DNA of 64,000 bases from JAIYCX01 sp964353175 (GTDB taxonomy: Bacteria > Bdellovibrionota_C > UBA2361 > SZUA-149 > DAOLCO01): contig CAYGUX010000002.1 of the NCBI GenBank assembly GCA_964353175.1, positions 124,001-188,000 of the forward strand. The letters are read 5' to 3'. A program made the translations under genes and the position numbers. The notes beneath the pieces are model-generated. The model worked only from the letters and a program-made list of their open reading frames with translations. It made no database searches and was not told where the DNA came from. The first letter of the stretch is position 1; each line of letters starts with the position of its first letter. Of the stretch, positions 26,526 through 35,091 are shown one piece after another.

Positions 26526-26854
26526 TGACAAAAAAAGTATCTGTTGTAGATAATATTCGAAATGTGGATCAAGTATCTCGCTTGGAAGAGTTGGAAAAGC
26601 TTGAAAAGCTCAGAGAGGTTTCAGGTATCTCTTCTACATCATCCGTAAGTAGAGTTGGTAGCCAAGGTAGAGTAGAGGGTGTGGGACCTCGAATAACTGA
26701 AAGTAATCAAGCAGAAGTGCTAGCAAGAATCGATACTGAAGCTCAAAAGATGTTTGCTGGGAAACGCATACCAAGGCAGAGACAGAAAACGATTACTGAT
26801 GCTCTAAAGATGGCAGTAATGGCTGCTACAGTGAAAGAGGAGATGGAAGAGTAG
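26525..26854 (+). CDS. Small partner of the tail-anchored sigma-like protein
   Basis: A 109-residue protein, not recognised. Its ATG shares the A of the preceding TAA (TAATG), so it is translated by coupling. The first ~35 residues are rich in Glu, Leu and Lys, with a repeat (LEELEKLEKL), so a short coiled coil; then a Ser-rich linker; the C-terminal third is helical and charged (QRQKTITDALKMAVMAATVKEEMEE). Position and size would suit an anti-sigma or chaperone, but there is no motif to prove it. Confidence 0.65.
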   Translation: MTKKVSVVDNIRNVDQVSRLEELEKLEKLREVSGISSTSSVSRVGSQGRVEGVGPRITESNQAEVLARIDTEAQKMFAGKRIPRQRQKTITDALKMAVMAATVKEEMEE

Positions 26855-26859
26855 ATAGA

Positions 26860-27648
26860 CTATTCTCCTAGCTTTCTTCCCCAGAAAAATCCAACCTCGT
26901 ATTTTAACGCGATCCTTTCAAACTTTTCAAGTGAATAACTCTGATACTTGTTTTTAAGAGTTGAGAGCTGTGTGGCAGTTAGTTTCTTTTGATTTGTTTC
27001 TCCAATGCCTAAGTTTTTAATTTCACTGAGCAGATCGTTCATGGAATCATAGAAGCTAATAAAGTTATGTTTTTCATAACGGACAAGTTCTAAGGCCTCT
27101 CTATTCTGAAACGCTTTTTTCAAGTCTTCAAACTTGGGTAAATTATGAGGAGAGCTATCATCTTCAATTAATTCAGTCTTGATTCTTCTCAATTCATCAA
27201 ATGTGCCTTCTAGTATTATGGCGACAGCAAATACGCCTTGGGGCTTTAGGGAATCCAATATTAATTGAGGTATATTCTTTACCTCAGTCCATTGGAGACT
27301 AGTGCTACTCGCTAATAATGAAAATGCATTCTTAGCGAGGGGTAGGCTATCGATATCGCCGCAGATAAGGTTTACTGCCTTATGCTGTTCATCTAATGTT
27401 AAAAGCATTTGCTCTGAAATGTCTAGCGCGTACAAATTAGAGCCTTCTCCGGTAAATTTAAATAACTTTTGTGTGAGCACACCTGTCCCAGCTCCCAAGT
27501 CTATAATCGGGCCATCTGGGAACCGCTCTGGGCAATGATGGATTAGATGATTTGCTATGTTTTGATGCGTTTCAGAATGTTTGTCGTAAGTCTTAGATGC
27601 GCGACTAAATGAGTCTTTAATTTTATTTTTAATTGATGCTGAAGTCAT
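26860..27648 (-). CDS. bioC: Malonyl-ACP O-methyltransferase
   Basis: A 262-residue SAM-dependent methyltransferase. The N-terminal SFSRASKTYDKHSE matches BioC closely, and the SAM-binding motif is IIDLGAGTGVLTQKL (47-61). BioC methylates malonyl-ACP so that the fatty-acid machinery can build pimeloyl-ACP for biotin. It overlaps the preceding (upstream) esterase gene by 20 bp, and a BioC with a BioH-like esterase is the known pair, which supports the name. It converges on the gene at 26525 with 5 bp between. Confidence 0.88.
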   Translation of the reverse strand: MTSASIKNKIKDSFSRASKTYDKHSETHQNIANHLIHHCPERFPDGPIIDLGAGTGVLTQKLFKFTGEGSNLYALDISEQMLLTLDEQHKAVNLICGDIDSLPLAKNAFSLLASSTSLQWTEVKNIPQLILDSLKPQGVFAVAIILEGTFDELRRIKTELIEDDSSPHNLPKFEDLKKAFQNREALELVRYEKHNFISFYDSMNDLLSEIKNLGIGETNQKKLTATQLSTLKNKYQSYSLEKFERIALKYEVGFFWGRKLGE

Positions 27649-28381
27649 GATTTTGTATCGATTCTAGGATTTCAAATTTATGATTATAGGGAAGTAAGTG
27701 AGAGGCAGTTTGAAGTAAAACTAATTTGCTATTGGTTAGTTCATTGTTTATTAAAACTGCGTGATGATGAGGAATAAGATTGTCACTTTCTCCATGTATT
27801 AGCAGACATGGATTTCTAAGCTTATTTAAATCATTGCTTAGGTTGGTAAGCTCTAAGTATGAGAGTGCTTCTACTAGGGAATCTGTACTTAAACTAAGTG
27901 CGGCCGTCTGATAAGCGAGGCATTGTTTAATGCTCTCTGTTCTACTCGGTTTAGTGGGCGCAATTAGTTTAATATAGAATCTTTTTAAAGCTTTATCTCT
28001 ATCTTTGGTAAGATCAAGTTTTAATGCCTTAAGTTCTGATAGGTTTTGTTCGTTTTTAAAGTTAAAATTAGAAGTAGGGCTTAAAAGGATTAGTTGAGTC
28101 TCATGATCTTGAAAGTTTATACAGTAATCCAGCGCAATTAAGGCTCCCAAGCTCCAGGCAATTATGCTAAGAGGTTTATCGTTAAGTTGTTCAATGTGGT
28201 TTTTGATAACCTCTTTGGGCTGCCTAGACTTATCTTTAAAGAGAGTTTCACAGTCTATAACAGTTAGACTGCCTAAATCACTAGATAAATTATCGCTTAA
28301 ATCTATTTGGGCGTTTTGTAAAAGTTCTTTGAAGGATTCTGAGCTAAATCCCCATCCTGGCAGTGCAATGATATTTTTCAT
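27629..28381 (-). CDS. BioH-like alpha/beta hydrolase (pimeloyl-ACP methyl ester esterase)
   Basis: A 250-residue alpha/beta hydrolase. Start MKNIIALPGWGFSSESF contains the oxyanion GWG segment of BioH-type enzymes; the nucleophile elbow is AWSLGA (Ser at about 86); Asp lies in LIHGESDNLIP and His in ASHLLP. BioH/BioG enzymes remove the methyl group from pimeloyl-ACP methyl ester. The 20-bp overlap with bioC strongly suggests this role, but BioG, BioH and other esterases cannot be told apart here, so no symbol is given. Confidence 0.8.
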   Translation of the reverse strand: MKNIIALPGWGFSSESFKELLQNAQIDLSDNLSSDLGSLTVIDCETLFKDKSRQPKEVIKNHIEQLNDKPLSIIAWSLGALIALDYCINFQDHETQLILLSPTSNFNFKNEQNLSELKALKLDLTKDRDKALKRFYIKLIAPTKPSRTESIKQCLAYQTAALSLSTDSLVEALSYLELTNLSNDLNKLRNPCLLIHGESDNLIPHHHAVLINNELTNSKLVLLQTASHLLPYNHKFEILESIQNHDFSIN

Positions 28382-28411
28382 GAGATATGGGACTTCTTGG
28401 GAACGTATGAC

Positions 28412-28969
28412 TTATCCCAGCTCTTTTTTAAACATTCTTCCAGTTTTTACGTAACTATTTACAGAAAATTTTATGTATTTTATCTCTTCCTCGCTTAGTT
28501 CTCTTACTACTTTAGCTGGGGAACCAAGGATTAGTGATCGAGGTGGGAACTTTTTCCCTTCTGTAATAAGTGAGGCTGCCCCTACAATTGAATCTTCTCC
28601 GACCTCAGCTTCGTCAAGTATTATAGAGCCCATTCCGATAATGCATCTTGAAGAGATGCTAGCACCATGAATGATAGCTCTATGTCCTATGGTCACATCA
28701 GAACCAATAATAGTGGGTGTTCTTCCATGGGAGGTGTGAAGACATGAGTGTTCCTGAATGTTAGTTCTTGCGCCTACTTTGATTTGAAGTAGGTCACCTC
28801 TGAGTACGACACCAAATAAAATCGTGGCATCCTCTTCTATTATAACATTCCCGATTATAGTCGCATCTGGGGCTATAAATGCCGTCTCATGAACATTCGG
28901 AGACCATCTGTCATTTGAGGTAAGCGGTTCACCTGATTTATGATCTATTGCTGGAATATCAATTAGCAT
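28412..28969 (-). CDS. Gamma-carbonic-anhydrase-like hexapeptide protein
   Basis: A 185-residue left-handed beta-helix protein (YrdA/PaaY type). Repeats of [LIV]-G-x(4) run through the middle. Zn-type His residues are in EHSCLHTSHG and IGHRAIIHGA. It is in the usual trimer-forming family; the activity (carbonic anhydrase, or none) is not known. It precedes bioH-like on the same strand with a 30-bp gap. Confidence 0.85.
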   Translation of the reverse strand: MLIDIPAIDHKSGEPLTSNDRWSPNVHETAFIAPDATIIGNVIIEEDATILFGVVLRGDLLQIKVGARTNIQEHSCLHTSHGRTPTIIGSDVTIGHRAIIHGASISSRCIIGMGSIILDEAEVGEDSIVGAASLITEGKKFPPRSLILGSPAKVVRELSEEEIKYIKFSVNSYVKTGRMFKKELG

Positions 28970-28990
28970 ACAGACCCACTAAAAAATCGA

Positions 28991-29965
28991 TTAAAATAAT
29001 CTTAAAGCTTCCTTGATTACCGTCTCTGGAGTTGGTCGCATGTGGTATTCTAGATTCTTCGCATAAGGATATGGGCAATCTCTTCCTGAAAGAACTAGAG
29101 GAGGAGCATCTAAATAATCAAATAACTCAGTAGCGATTAGAGAAGATAACCAAGTACCAACACTAGCAATCGGCCAAGTTTCTTGAACGATTAAAACACG
29201 ATTCGTCTTTTTAACTGATTCAAAGATTGCTTCTTGATCTAGAGGTCTGATAGTTCTTAAATCTACAACTTCTGCGGATTTACCTTCTTTCATTAATTCT
29301 TCTGCGGCAGCGAGTGAAGTCACTACAGCCTTCCCCCAGCAAAGAATCGTCAGGTCAGAGCCTTCTCGCTTAATGTCTGCTTTTCCAATTGGTATAGTAT
29401 ATTCACCTTCTGGAACTTCTCCTTTTACACCATACATCGCTTCTGATTCCATAAAGCAGATTGGGTTAGGATCTCTAATCGCAGACTTTAAAAGGCCTTT
29501 TGCATCATAAGCTGTACTCGGGCAAATAACATAAAGACCAGGGCAGTGTGCATATAGAGATTCAAAGCTCTGGGAATGTTGACTTGATAGTTGATGCACA
29601 GATCCTGATGGTCCTCTAAAAACTACTGGACACTCTATTGTGCCGTTCGTCATATATAATGTTTTTGCCGCTGTATTTATTACTTGGTCAATAGCAATTA
29701 AGGAAAAGTTCCAAGTCATAAATTCTATGACCGGCTTTAGGCCTGCCATCGCAGCTCCAGCACCAATCCCAGCAAACCCATTCTCACTAATAGGAGTATC
29801 TAAAACTCTCTCAGCGCCGAATTTTTCAAGCAAGCCTCGTGATACTTTATAAGCACCATCATAGTAACCAACCTCTTCACCCATTAAGAATACTTTGTCA
29901 TCTCTAGACATTTCTTCTGCTAAGGCCTCATTTAGTGCGTCTCTTATGCTAATCTGTCTCGTCAT
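28991..29965 (-). CDS. pdhB: Pyruvate dehydrogenase E1 component, beta subunit
   Basis: A 324-residue transketolase-like beta subunit, with the typical MGEEVGYYDGAYKVSRGL, PISENGFAGIGAGAA and DLRTIRPLDQEAI blocks. With the alpha subunit it decarboxylates pyruvate with thiamine diphosphate and passes acetyl to E2. It follows pdhA by 38 bp. No E2 or E3 gene is within the window. Confidence 0.93.
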   Translation of the reverse strand: MTRQISIRDALNEALAEEMSRDDKVFLMGEEVGYYDGAYKVSRGLLEKFGAERVLDTPISENGFAGIGAGAAMAGLKPVIEFMTWNFSLIAIDQVINTAAKTLYMTNGTIECPVVFRGPSGSVHQLSSQHSQSFESLYAHCPGLYVICPSTAYDAKGLLKSAIRDPNPICFMESEAMYGVKGEVPEGEYTIPIGKADIKREGSDLTILCWGKAVVTSLAAAEELMKEGKSAEVVDLRTIRPLDQEAIFESVKKTNRVLIVQETWPIASVGTWLSSLIATELFDYLDAPPLVLSGRDCPYPYAKNLEYHMRPTPETVIKEALRLF

Positions 29966-30003
29966 AATTCAATTAGTTATTTTTTAAAAATGAATAAGCT
30001 TTA

Positions 30004-30957
30004 TTATAAATAGGTGTGGTCTTCTATCGTAGATAGATCTGGTTCTGGAGATTCTTCAGCAAATCTAACTGCATCCTGAACTTCATCCTCAACAGAATCA
30101 TGTATGCTAGGAATTTGAGTCGCTAGATGAGGGAAGTCTCTTTCCAATCTTGCTTTTGCCAATATCAATGGATCTCTTTGTTTCCATTCTTCCACTTCAT
30201 CCTTGGATCTATATTTCCCAGGATCTGCCATAGAATGGCCTCTATATCTATATGTTTTGAATTCTAAAAGCATCGGAAGGGATTGTTCTCTCGCCCTATC
30301 AATAGCTTCTTTAGCTGCATAAAAACAATCAACGATATCTACGCCTTCTACTGTAGCTCTTGCCATCGGATAACCTAGGGCACGCACAGAAGCATCTTCT
30401 GTTACCATTGTTCTGCTTAGAGGAGTCCCCATTGAGTAGTGATTATTTTCTACGATAAAAACTACTGGTAATTTCCATAAGGCAGCTAGACACATTCCTT
30501 CATGAAATGGCCCAATGGATACTGCTCCATCCCCACAGTAACACAGAGTTACTTTCCCATCTTTTTTATATTTGGATGCAAAAGCAAGTCCTGCACCAAC
30601 TGGAACTTGCGCACCAACAATACCCCAGCCCCCCATAAAATTGGTTTCTGGTTTATAGAAGTGCATTGAGCCACCTCTTCCACCAGCACAACCAGTGGAT
30701 TTTCCGAATAGTTCTGCCATTCCTTCTCGAGCAGTTCCACCTTTAGCTAAGTAGTGAGCATGAATTCTGTATGCAGAGATTACATAGTCATCTTTGTTTA
30801 GCGCGGCAATGGATCCAGCAGCTACTGCTTCCTGTCCAATGTAGAGGTGAAGGAAGCCCCCAATTTTTCTTTGGGTATATGCTAGAGCCGCTTCTTCCTC
30901 AAAGCGTCTCATTAATAACATCTGCCTGTATAGTGAAAGTAGGGTATCTCCAGTCAT
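30004..30957 (-). CDS. pdhA: Pyruvate dehydrogenase E1 component, alpha subunit
   Basis: A 317-residue ThDP-binding alpha subunit. The thiamine motif is GDGAVSIGPFHEGMCLAALWKLPVVFIVENN (GDG...NN), and the phosphorylation-loop-like YRGHSMADPGKYRS is near 250. It heads the pdhA-pdhB operon. A region of alternative hairpins lies about 210-270 bp upstream of its start. Confidence 0.95.
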   Translation of the reverse strand: MTGDTLLSLYRQMLLMRRFEEEAALAYTQRKIGGFLHLYIGQEAVAAGSIAALNKDDYVISAYRIHAHYLAKGGTAREGMAELFGKSTGCAGGRGGSMHFYKPETNFMGGWGIVGAQVPVGAGLAFASKYKKDGKVTLCYCGDGAVSIGPFHEGMCLAALWKLPVVFIVENNHYSMGTPLSRTMVTEDASVRALGYPMARATVEGVDIVDCFYAAKEAIDRAREQSLPMLLEFKTYRYRGHSMADPGKYRSKDEVEEWKQRDPLILAKARLERDFPHLATQIPSIHDSVEDEVQDAVRFAEESPEPDLSTIEDHTYL

Positions 30958-31479
30958 AATATATGAGGGTCCTAAAGTTGTTTGTAAGCTGAAATAAAAA
31001 AGCTAATATTTAGGGCGTTTAACTAGCAGAGATTTTAGGGGTTTAAAACTGTCTGAATCACGAAAATATTCCGCTTAAAGAGGGAATGGGGCTAAGTTCT
31101 TGTTATTGATTGAGATATTAGTTGAGTGGATGGCTAGGAAAATTGCGGATTCAAATGATAAATTGATTGTTGGAACCCTAAGGCCAACAAGGGGGTATCA
31201 CGGAGATTTTTATTAGTTCAGGGTTCTAATAATTCTCACTTAAATTCTTCTGCCTTCCACTGCAGCTCGATAAATAATTAGCAGTCTAAGTACCTGATTA
31301 GAGGCTAATCTGAGGGAGGCCTGGCATCCAAATCTAGAGGCAACACCCGTTCTAAATTTTATCGGTTCCTCATTCATAAATATCAAAAGAATCCGCATCT
31401 TTGATTGTACTGGAAACCAGCGCCTTTTGTCTAGCTTTAAAAGTTGTAAAAATTGTAACATTTGTAATAACTTGCTTGC
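30958..31479. other. Long divergent gap with hairpins
   Basis: About 520 bp between pdhA (minus) and the RuvC-like gene (plus). No convincing coding frame. It contains two competing hairpins (31167-31228; see separate entry), a CTGG-TTT-CCAG hairpin near 31411-31421, and three TTGTAA-like copies spaced about 9 bp just before 31480. Confidence 0.5.
31167..31228. promoter_or_regulatory. Competing hairpins, possible leader switch
   Basis: TTGTTGG (31167-31173) pairs with CCAACAA (31184-31190) as a perfect 7-bp hairpin with a 10-nt loop. The overlapping TGGAACCCT (31171-31179) pairs with AGGGTTCTA (31220-31228). The two stems share bases and exclude each other, as in attenuators. On the minus strand this is the region upstream of pdhA. 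Confidence 0.4.
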
Positions 31480-32115
31480 ATGAGAAATATTAATTTAATA
31501 GCCATTGATCCAAGCCTTAGTCAGTCAGGTTGGTGCTTGTTCTCAATGGACTCTGAAATACCAAAAGCCTATGGGATAATAAAACCTAAACCTGAAAAAG
31601 GATTTCTAGGAGATAGACTTTTATCGCTTCAATCTCAGATTGAAGAATTATTTCGCTCCTTGCCTTTGTCAAAAGGCGATATATTAATTTGTGAAGGCCC
31701 AGCTCCAATTACTTTAAATCCTTCCTCTTCTATTAAGGTAGAGCAGGTGAGAGGGATTTTTGAAGCTATAGGTCGGGGTATGCACCTTCATGTTCCAGGT
31801 AGAGTAAATCCAAGAACAGTTCAGACAGAATTATTGGGTCTTCATGGGAAACAAAGAAAGAGAGAAGAAGTAAAAGAGGTTGCTAGAAAAGTGGTTAAAA
31901 GTATTATTGGAATTTGTCCAGATCAAGTTAGTATGGAACAGGATGTGGTGGATTCTATATTGATTGGATTGATTTCTATTTCAAGAGTGAAGAGAGCGCA
32001 AGTGAGCGGTATGAGCTTAGTGGAAATGTTTTCTGAAAAAGGAAATTCTTTATCCAGGGGTAGTCAGGGTAGAGGGATGAGATGGAGCGCATCTAAAAAT
32101 CTAAAAATTAAGTGA
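31480..32115 (+). CDS. RuvC-like nuclease (RNase H fold)
   Basis: A 211-residue protein with the acidic pattern of RuvC-type resolvases: Asp10 in NLIAIDPSLSQSGW, Glu in LICEGPAP (about 71) and Asp near the end in DVVDSILIGL. RuvC cleaves Holliday junctions, but these divergent relatives occur in phages and elements and may be other nucleases. The C-terminal tail is basic. It is followed by a nuclease-phosphatase and an MBL-fold gene, close on the same strand. Confidence 0.7.
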   Translation: MRNINLIAIDPSLSQSGWCLFSMDSEIPKAYGIIKPKPEKGFLGDRLLSLQSQIEELFRSLPLSKGDILICEGPAPITLNPSSSIKVEQVRGIFEAIGRGMHLHVPGRVNPRTVQTELLGLHGKQRKREEVKEVARKVVKSIIGICPDQVSMEQDVVDSILIGLISISRVKRAQVSGMSLVEMFSEKGNSLSRGSQGRGMRWSASKNLKIK

Positions 32116-32125
32116 TCTTTAGTAG

Positions 32126-33226
32126 TTGAAAATTAAAAAAGAAATTAAGAGCTTACTTTTTCTAGTGCTGTTAATAGTATTATATAGTTACTTGCCTAAT
32201 GGAATAATTATCGAGAAGATTGATGGGGCAGGGGCTCTTGAAAGTAGTAGGGTTATAAGTTCAAGTGGATATTCTACGGCTAGAGTTTGTACTCAGAATC
32301 TATTTCGACTTGGGGATAGAGGTCTTGAGAGTACCTTCTATAAAGAACAGATTGCTTATCTTGTAGAGCGGATAGTGGAAGCCCGTTGTTCGGTGGTCGC
32401 CTTACAAGAAGTTGCAGGCAATAACAAACAGTCTCGCGAGATTCTATCTCGATTAACAGAATTGTTAAATTCTAATTTCAGTGGGGCAAAATTTAATTTT
32501 CTAATTGGTGATTCAAACGACAAGTATATTCGAAATGCTTATATTTATAATTCATCAGCAGTAAAGCTTTTATCAAAAAAAAGCCTTTATCATGATTCAC
32601 TCCCAAGGTTGTCTTTTAGGTCCGCTCCTTGGTCTTATGTTCGGGGGCCTTTAATTGCTGAGTTCTCTTTGCAGGAGGTCGGCAACCAAAAGAAGTTAGT
32701 TTTAATCAATTATCACCTAAAGTCTAAATCGAGAGGATATAAGGATAAGACAGGTTTGGACTTTGAATTATCTAGAGTCATTTCTGCTGCAGGAATTAGG
32801 GAGGAGATTGATGCTTTTATGAAGTCTCAAAGTCAGGATTATGTAGAGATCCTACTTGGGGATAGGAATGCTGATTCTGAGAGTGCTACAGCAAGCATAT
32901 TCTCTGGGATATTGGATTTAGATGATTTTAGAGGGAGTCAGCCTTGTGAGATAGAGAGGAGTGGTGAGGCTAGTTGTGAAATGGATCATTATACCAAAGC
33001 TAGTTTTATTGAAGTGCTTGCTAGTAAGAACTTACAGGAATCGACAAAGCTTTATACTCATCAATATAGGGGGAGAGGTAGTATTTTAGATGAAATATAT
33101 GTTTCTGCGGAAGATTTTAGTAGAATTGAGAGCTCTGATAACAAACAGATCAAGGCTGGGGTGGTGGGGGAGTTTAAAAAAGGTAGCGATCATTTGTTAT
33201 CTTGGGTAGAAGTAAGTTTAGAATAA
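32126..33226 (+). CDS. Membrane-anchored endonuclease/exonuclease/phosphatase family protein
   Basis: A 366-residue EEP-fold protein. Family positions: CTQNLFRLGDRG, ALQEVAGNN (metal-binding Glu), INYHLKSKS, LLGDRNADS and a final SDHLLSW (catalytic Asp-His). The N-terminus is a hydrophobic helix (about 9-24), a signal or membrane anchor, so the active domain is outside the cytoplasm. DNase, phosphodiesterase or lipid phosphatase activity is possible. Start is a TTG at 32126; there is no nearby ATG. It is 10 bp from the preceding gene. Confidence 0.75.
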   Translation: MKIKKEIKSLLFLVLLIVLYSYLPNGIIIEKIDGAGALESSRVISSSGYSTARVCTQNLFRLGDRGLESTFYKEQIAYLVERIVEARCSVVALQEVAGNNKQSREILSRLTELLNSNFSGAKFNFLIGDSNDKYIRNAYIYNSSAVKLLSKKSLYHDSLPRLSFRSAPWSYVRGPLIAEFSLQEVGNQKKLVLINYHLKSKSRGYKDKTGLDFELSRVISAAGIREEIDAFMKSQSQDYVEILLGDRNADSESATASIFSGILDLDDFRGSQPCEIERSGEASCEMDHYTKASFIEVLASKNLQESTKLYTHQYRGRGSILDEIYVSAEDFSRIESSDNKQIKAGVVGEFKKGSDHLLSWVEVSLE

Positions 33227-33252
33227 AATAAAATTGTAGGTCTAGTAGTCTT

Positions 33253-34131
33253 ATGTGGATAAAAAGTGCCGGAGAAATTAGTGGGAGTTGTGATCAAATT
33301 TCAACAAGCGTATCAACGCATATCTTGTGTCAGGGAGACAGCGTTGCCTTATTTGATGCCTCAGTATGGGGATTAAGAGAGGATCTTGAAGATGCGATTA
33401 TTAAGAAGGCGAATTCTTTAGACTACGTATTTATAACTCATGCACATTTTGACCATTTAGGATGTTTGCCGAGTTTAAAACAGAAGTACCCGAATTTGAA
33501 GGTAGTTGCTGGAAGTGAGACAGTAAAGCTACTTTCTGATACTAAACTGATCGAACAATTATTTATTCAGAATAGAGAATCAGCCATTGCATTAGATCAA
33601 GAATTTAACTTGAGTCTAAATGTATGGAAGGAGTCTCTTAGGATAGATATTGTATTAAATGAAGGTGAGGAAGTTGATCTGGGTAGTGGTGTTGTTGTAA
33701 AGGCTATTTTTCTTCCTGGGCATACGATTGACTCAATGGCTTACTTGATCAAGGCAGACGGAGTTCTTGTGTCTGGGGATGGTTTAGGTGCTTATAATGG
33801 TCGTGATTTTGTTACGCCTAGTTTTTCCGCGAGCTTTAGTGATTATTTATCAAGCCTTTCAAAGTTAGGTAATCAAGACGTACAAAAGTTGTCTTTAGGA
33901 CATTCTGGAGTTTTGACTGGTGAGTTAGTCCCTAGATTCTTAGCTGACTTGGCAAATGATTCAAAAAAATTGGCGAACGAAATTAAGCTAAGGTTTGAAG
34001 AAGGGGAGTCTAAGGAAGATATCGCTCTAAGTATCGCAGATGAGTGGGAGAGTGAACTAAGATTACCAGAGGGTCCTTTTAGAGAAATTCATAAAGAGTG
34101 TATTCAGGGGATCGTAAAGGCTGTATTATAG
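33253..34131 (+). CDS. Metallo-beta-lactamase-fold hydrolase
   Basis: A 292-residue MBL-fold protein. Zinc motif THAHFDHLG (72-80, HxHxDH), later His in LPGHTIDSMAY and Asp in LVSGDGLGA, and GHSG near 216. Substrate unknown; glyoxalase-II, AHL-lactonase and lipid hydrolases share this pattern. It follows the EEP gene by 26 bp in the same operon. Confidence 0.88.
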   Translation: MWIKSAGEISGSCDQISTSVSTHILCQGDSVALFDASVWGLREDLEDAIIKKANSLDYVFITHAHFDHLGCLPSLKQKYPNLKVVAGSETVKLLSDTKLIEQLFIQNRESAIALDQEFNLSLNVWKESLRIDIVLNEGEEVDLGSGVVVKAIFLPGHTIDSMAYLIKADGVLVSGDGLGAYNGRDFVTPSFSASFSDYLSSLSKLGNQDVQKLSLGHSGVLTGELVPRFLADLANDSKKLANEIKLRFEEGESKEDIALSIADEWESELRLPEGPFREIHKECIQGIVKAVL

Positions 34132-34218
34132 AATATCAGCCACCCTATCAAAGCTGACACAAAATCATTAGTCTACTCGTTCTCACGCGAGGCAAGTCTC
34201 CTGTCTCCCGTGGTTCTT

Positions 34219-34971
34219 TTAATTTTCCTGAGGGCAAAAATCATACATAAATCTAAACCAAGTTCGAAAAGCATCCGCGATTTGCTTATTAACAATAACT
34301 GTCATTGAAAAATCAGTTTCATGAATTCCCCCTACATGAATATTAGATAAAATATTTACGCGAGGGCCAAAAATATCTATGGCGCAGGGAGTAGAATATC
34401 CTTCTGGTAGGAATTTAAAATTTTTCCCAACATGTTTAGTTATTTCATGCGAAGCCATTTTAACCTCATGGTCGAATAGATGGAAATAGTTAAGTTTCAT
34501 CCTGTTGGCTTCTTTAATGAATCTTGGGAAGAAAAGTTTAAGCCTCTTATCCATCCAAGCACCTTTTGCGCCGATACAGTAAAAATCTTCTTTTACTTGG
34601 AGAATATCATTCATATAGTTTCTCCAACCTTCAATGCCCCTATACATGAAAAACTCTTGTTCTGCTGATTTGTTACTATAAAGAGATTCTAGTCCAGGCA
34701 TTACGCTTTCGAGTAAAACTTGCTTCTCTTTAACTAACTCCATCAGCTTTTTGGGGCCAACAGCTTGGTATCTGTTCTCCTTGGATTGGATAATTTCAAA
34801 CACAAGACCTTTTTCGACCAATCTGTTTATTGAGTCATATACGTTTCTTCTATGTACAAGTGACTTCTGAGAGATCTGCCCTACGGAGAGTTCTCCATCT
34901 TTTAGGAGTACTTCATAAATTTTTGACTCATTTTTAGGGAGCCCAAGTTGCTGAAATATATGGGTATACAT
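34219..34971 (-). CDS. TrmB-type transcriptional regulator
   Basis: A 250-residue regulator. N-terminal winged helix-turn-helix of the TrmB family (YTHIFQQLGLPKNESKIYEVLLKDGELSVGQISQKSLVHRRNVYDSINRLVEKGLV), then a long linker helix and a C-terminal sensor domain. TrmB proteins are best known from archaea as sugar-responsive regulators; bacterial ones are less well known. Divergent from the sodium symporter at 35092, which it probably controls. Confidence 0.85.
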   Translation of the reverse strand: MYTHIFQQLGLPKNESKIYEVLLKDGELSVGQISQKSLVHRRNVYDSINRLVEKGLVFEIIQSKENRYQAVGPKKLMELVKEKQVLLESVMPGLESLYSNKSAEQEFFMYRGIEGWRNYMNDILQVKEDFYCIGAKGAWMDKRLKLFFPRFIKEANRMKLNYFHLFDHEVKMASHEITKHVGKNFKFLPEGYSTPCAIDIFGPRVNILSNIHVGGIHETDFSMTVIVNKQIADAFRTWFRFMYDFCPQEN

Positions 34972-35091
34972 AAAATAATATATAAGTTATAGGTGGTTGT
35001 ATCATGTAGGGGTGGTATTTGCCACTCATGGAAGTTCAGATACTTAGGGAGACATTATTAGTGTGAATTTTCATTTCAAGGTGCTGTAAAT

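Noticed and set aside
31240..31461. 73-residue minus-strand frame in the pdhA gap
   Set aside because: No ribosome site or recognisable protein; it is very basic and hydrophobic by turns, and the region contains hairpins.
31170..31470. 6S RNA or SRP RNA
   Set aside because: Hairpins exist, but no conserved core (SRP GGAAG...GCAG, or the open 6S bubble) could be recognised.
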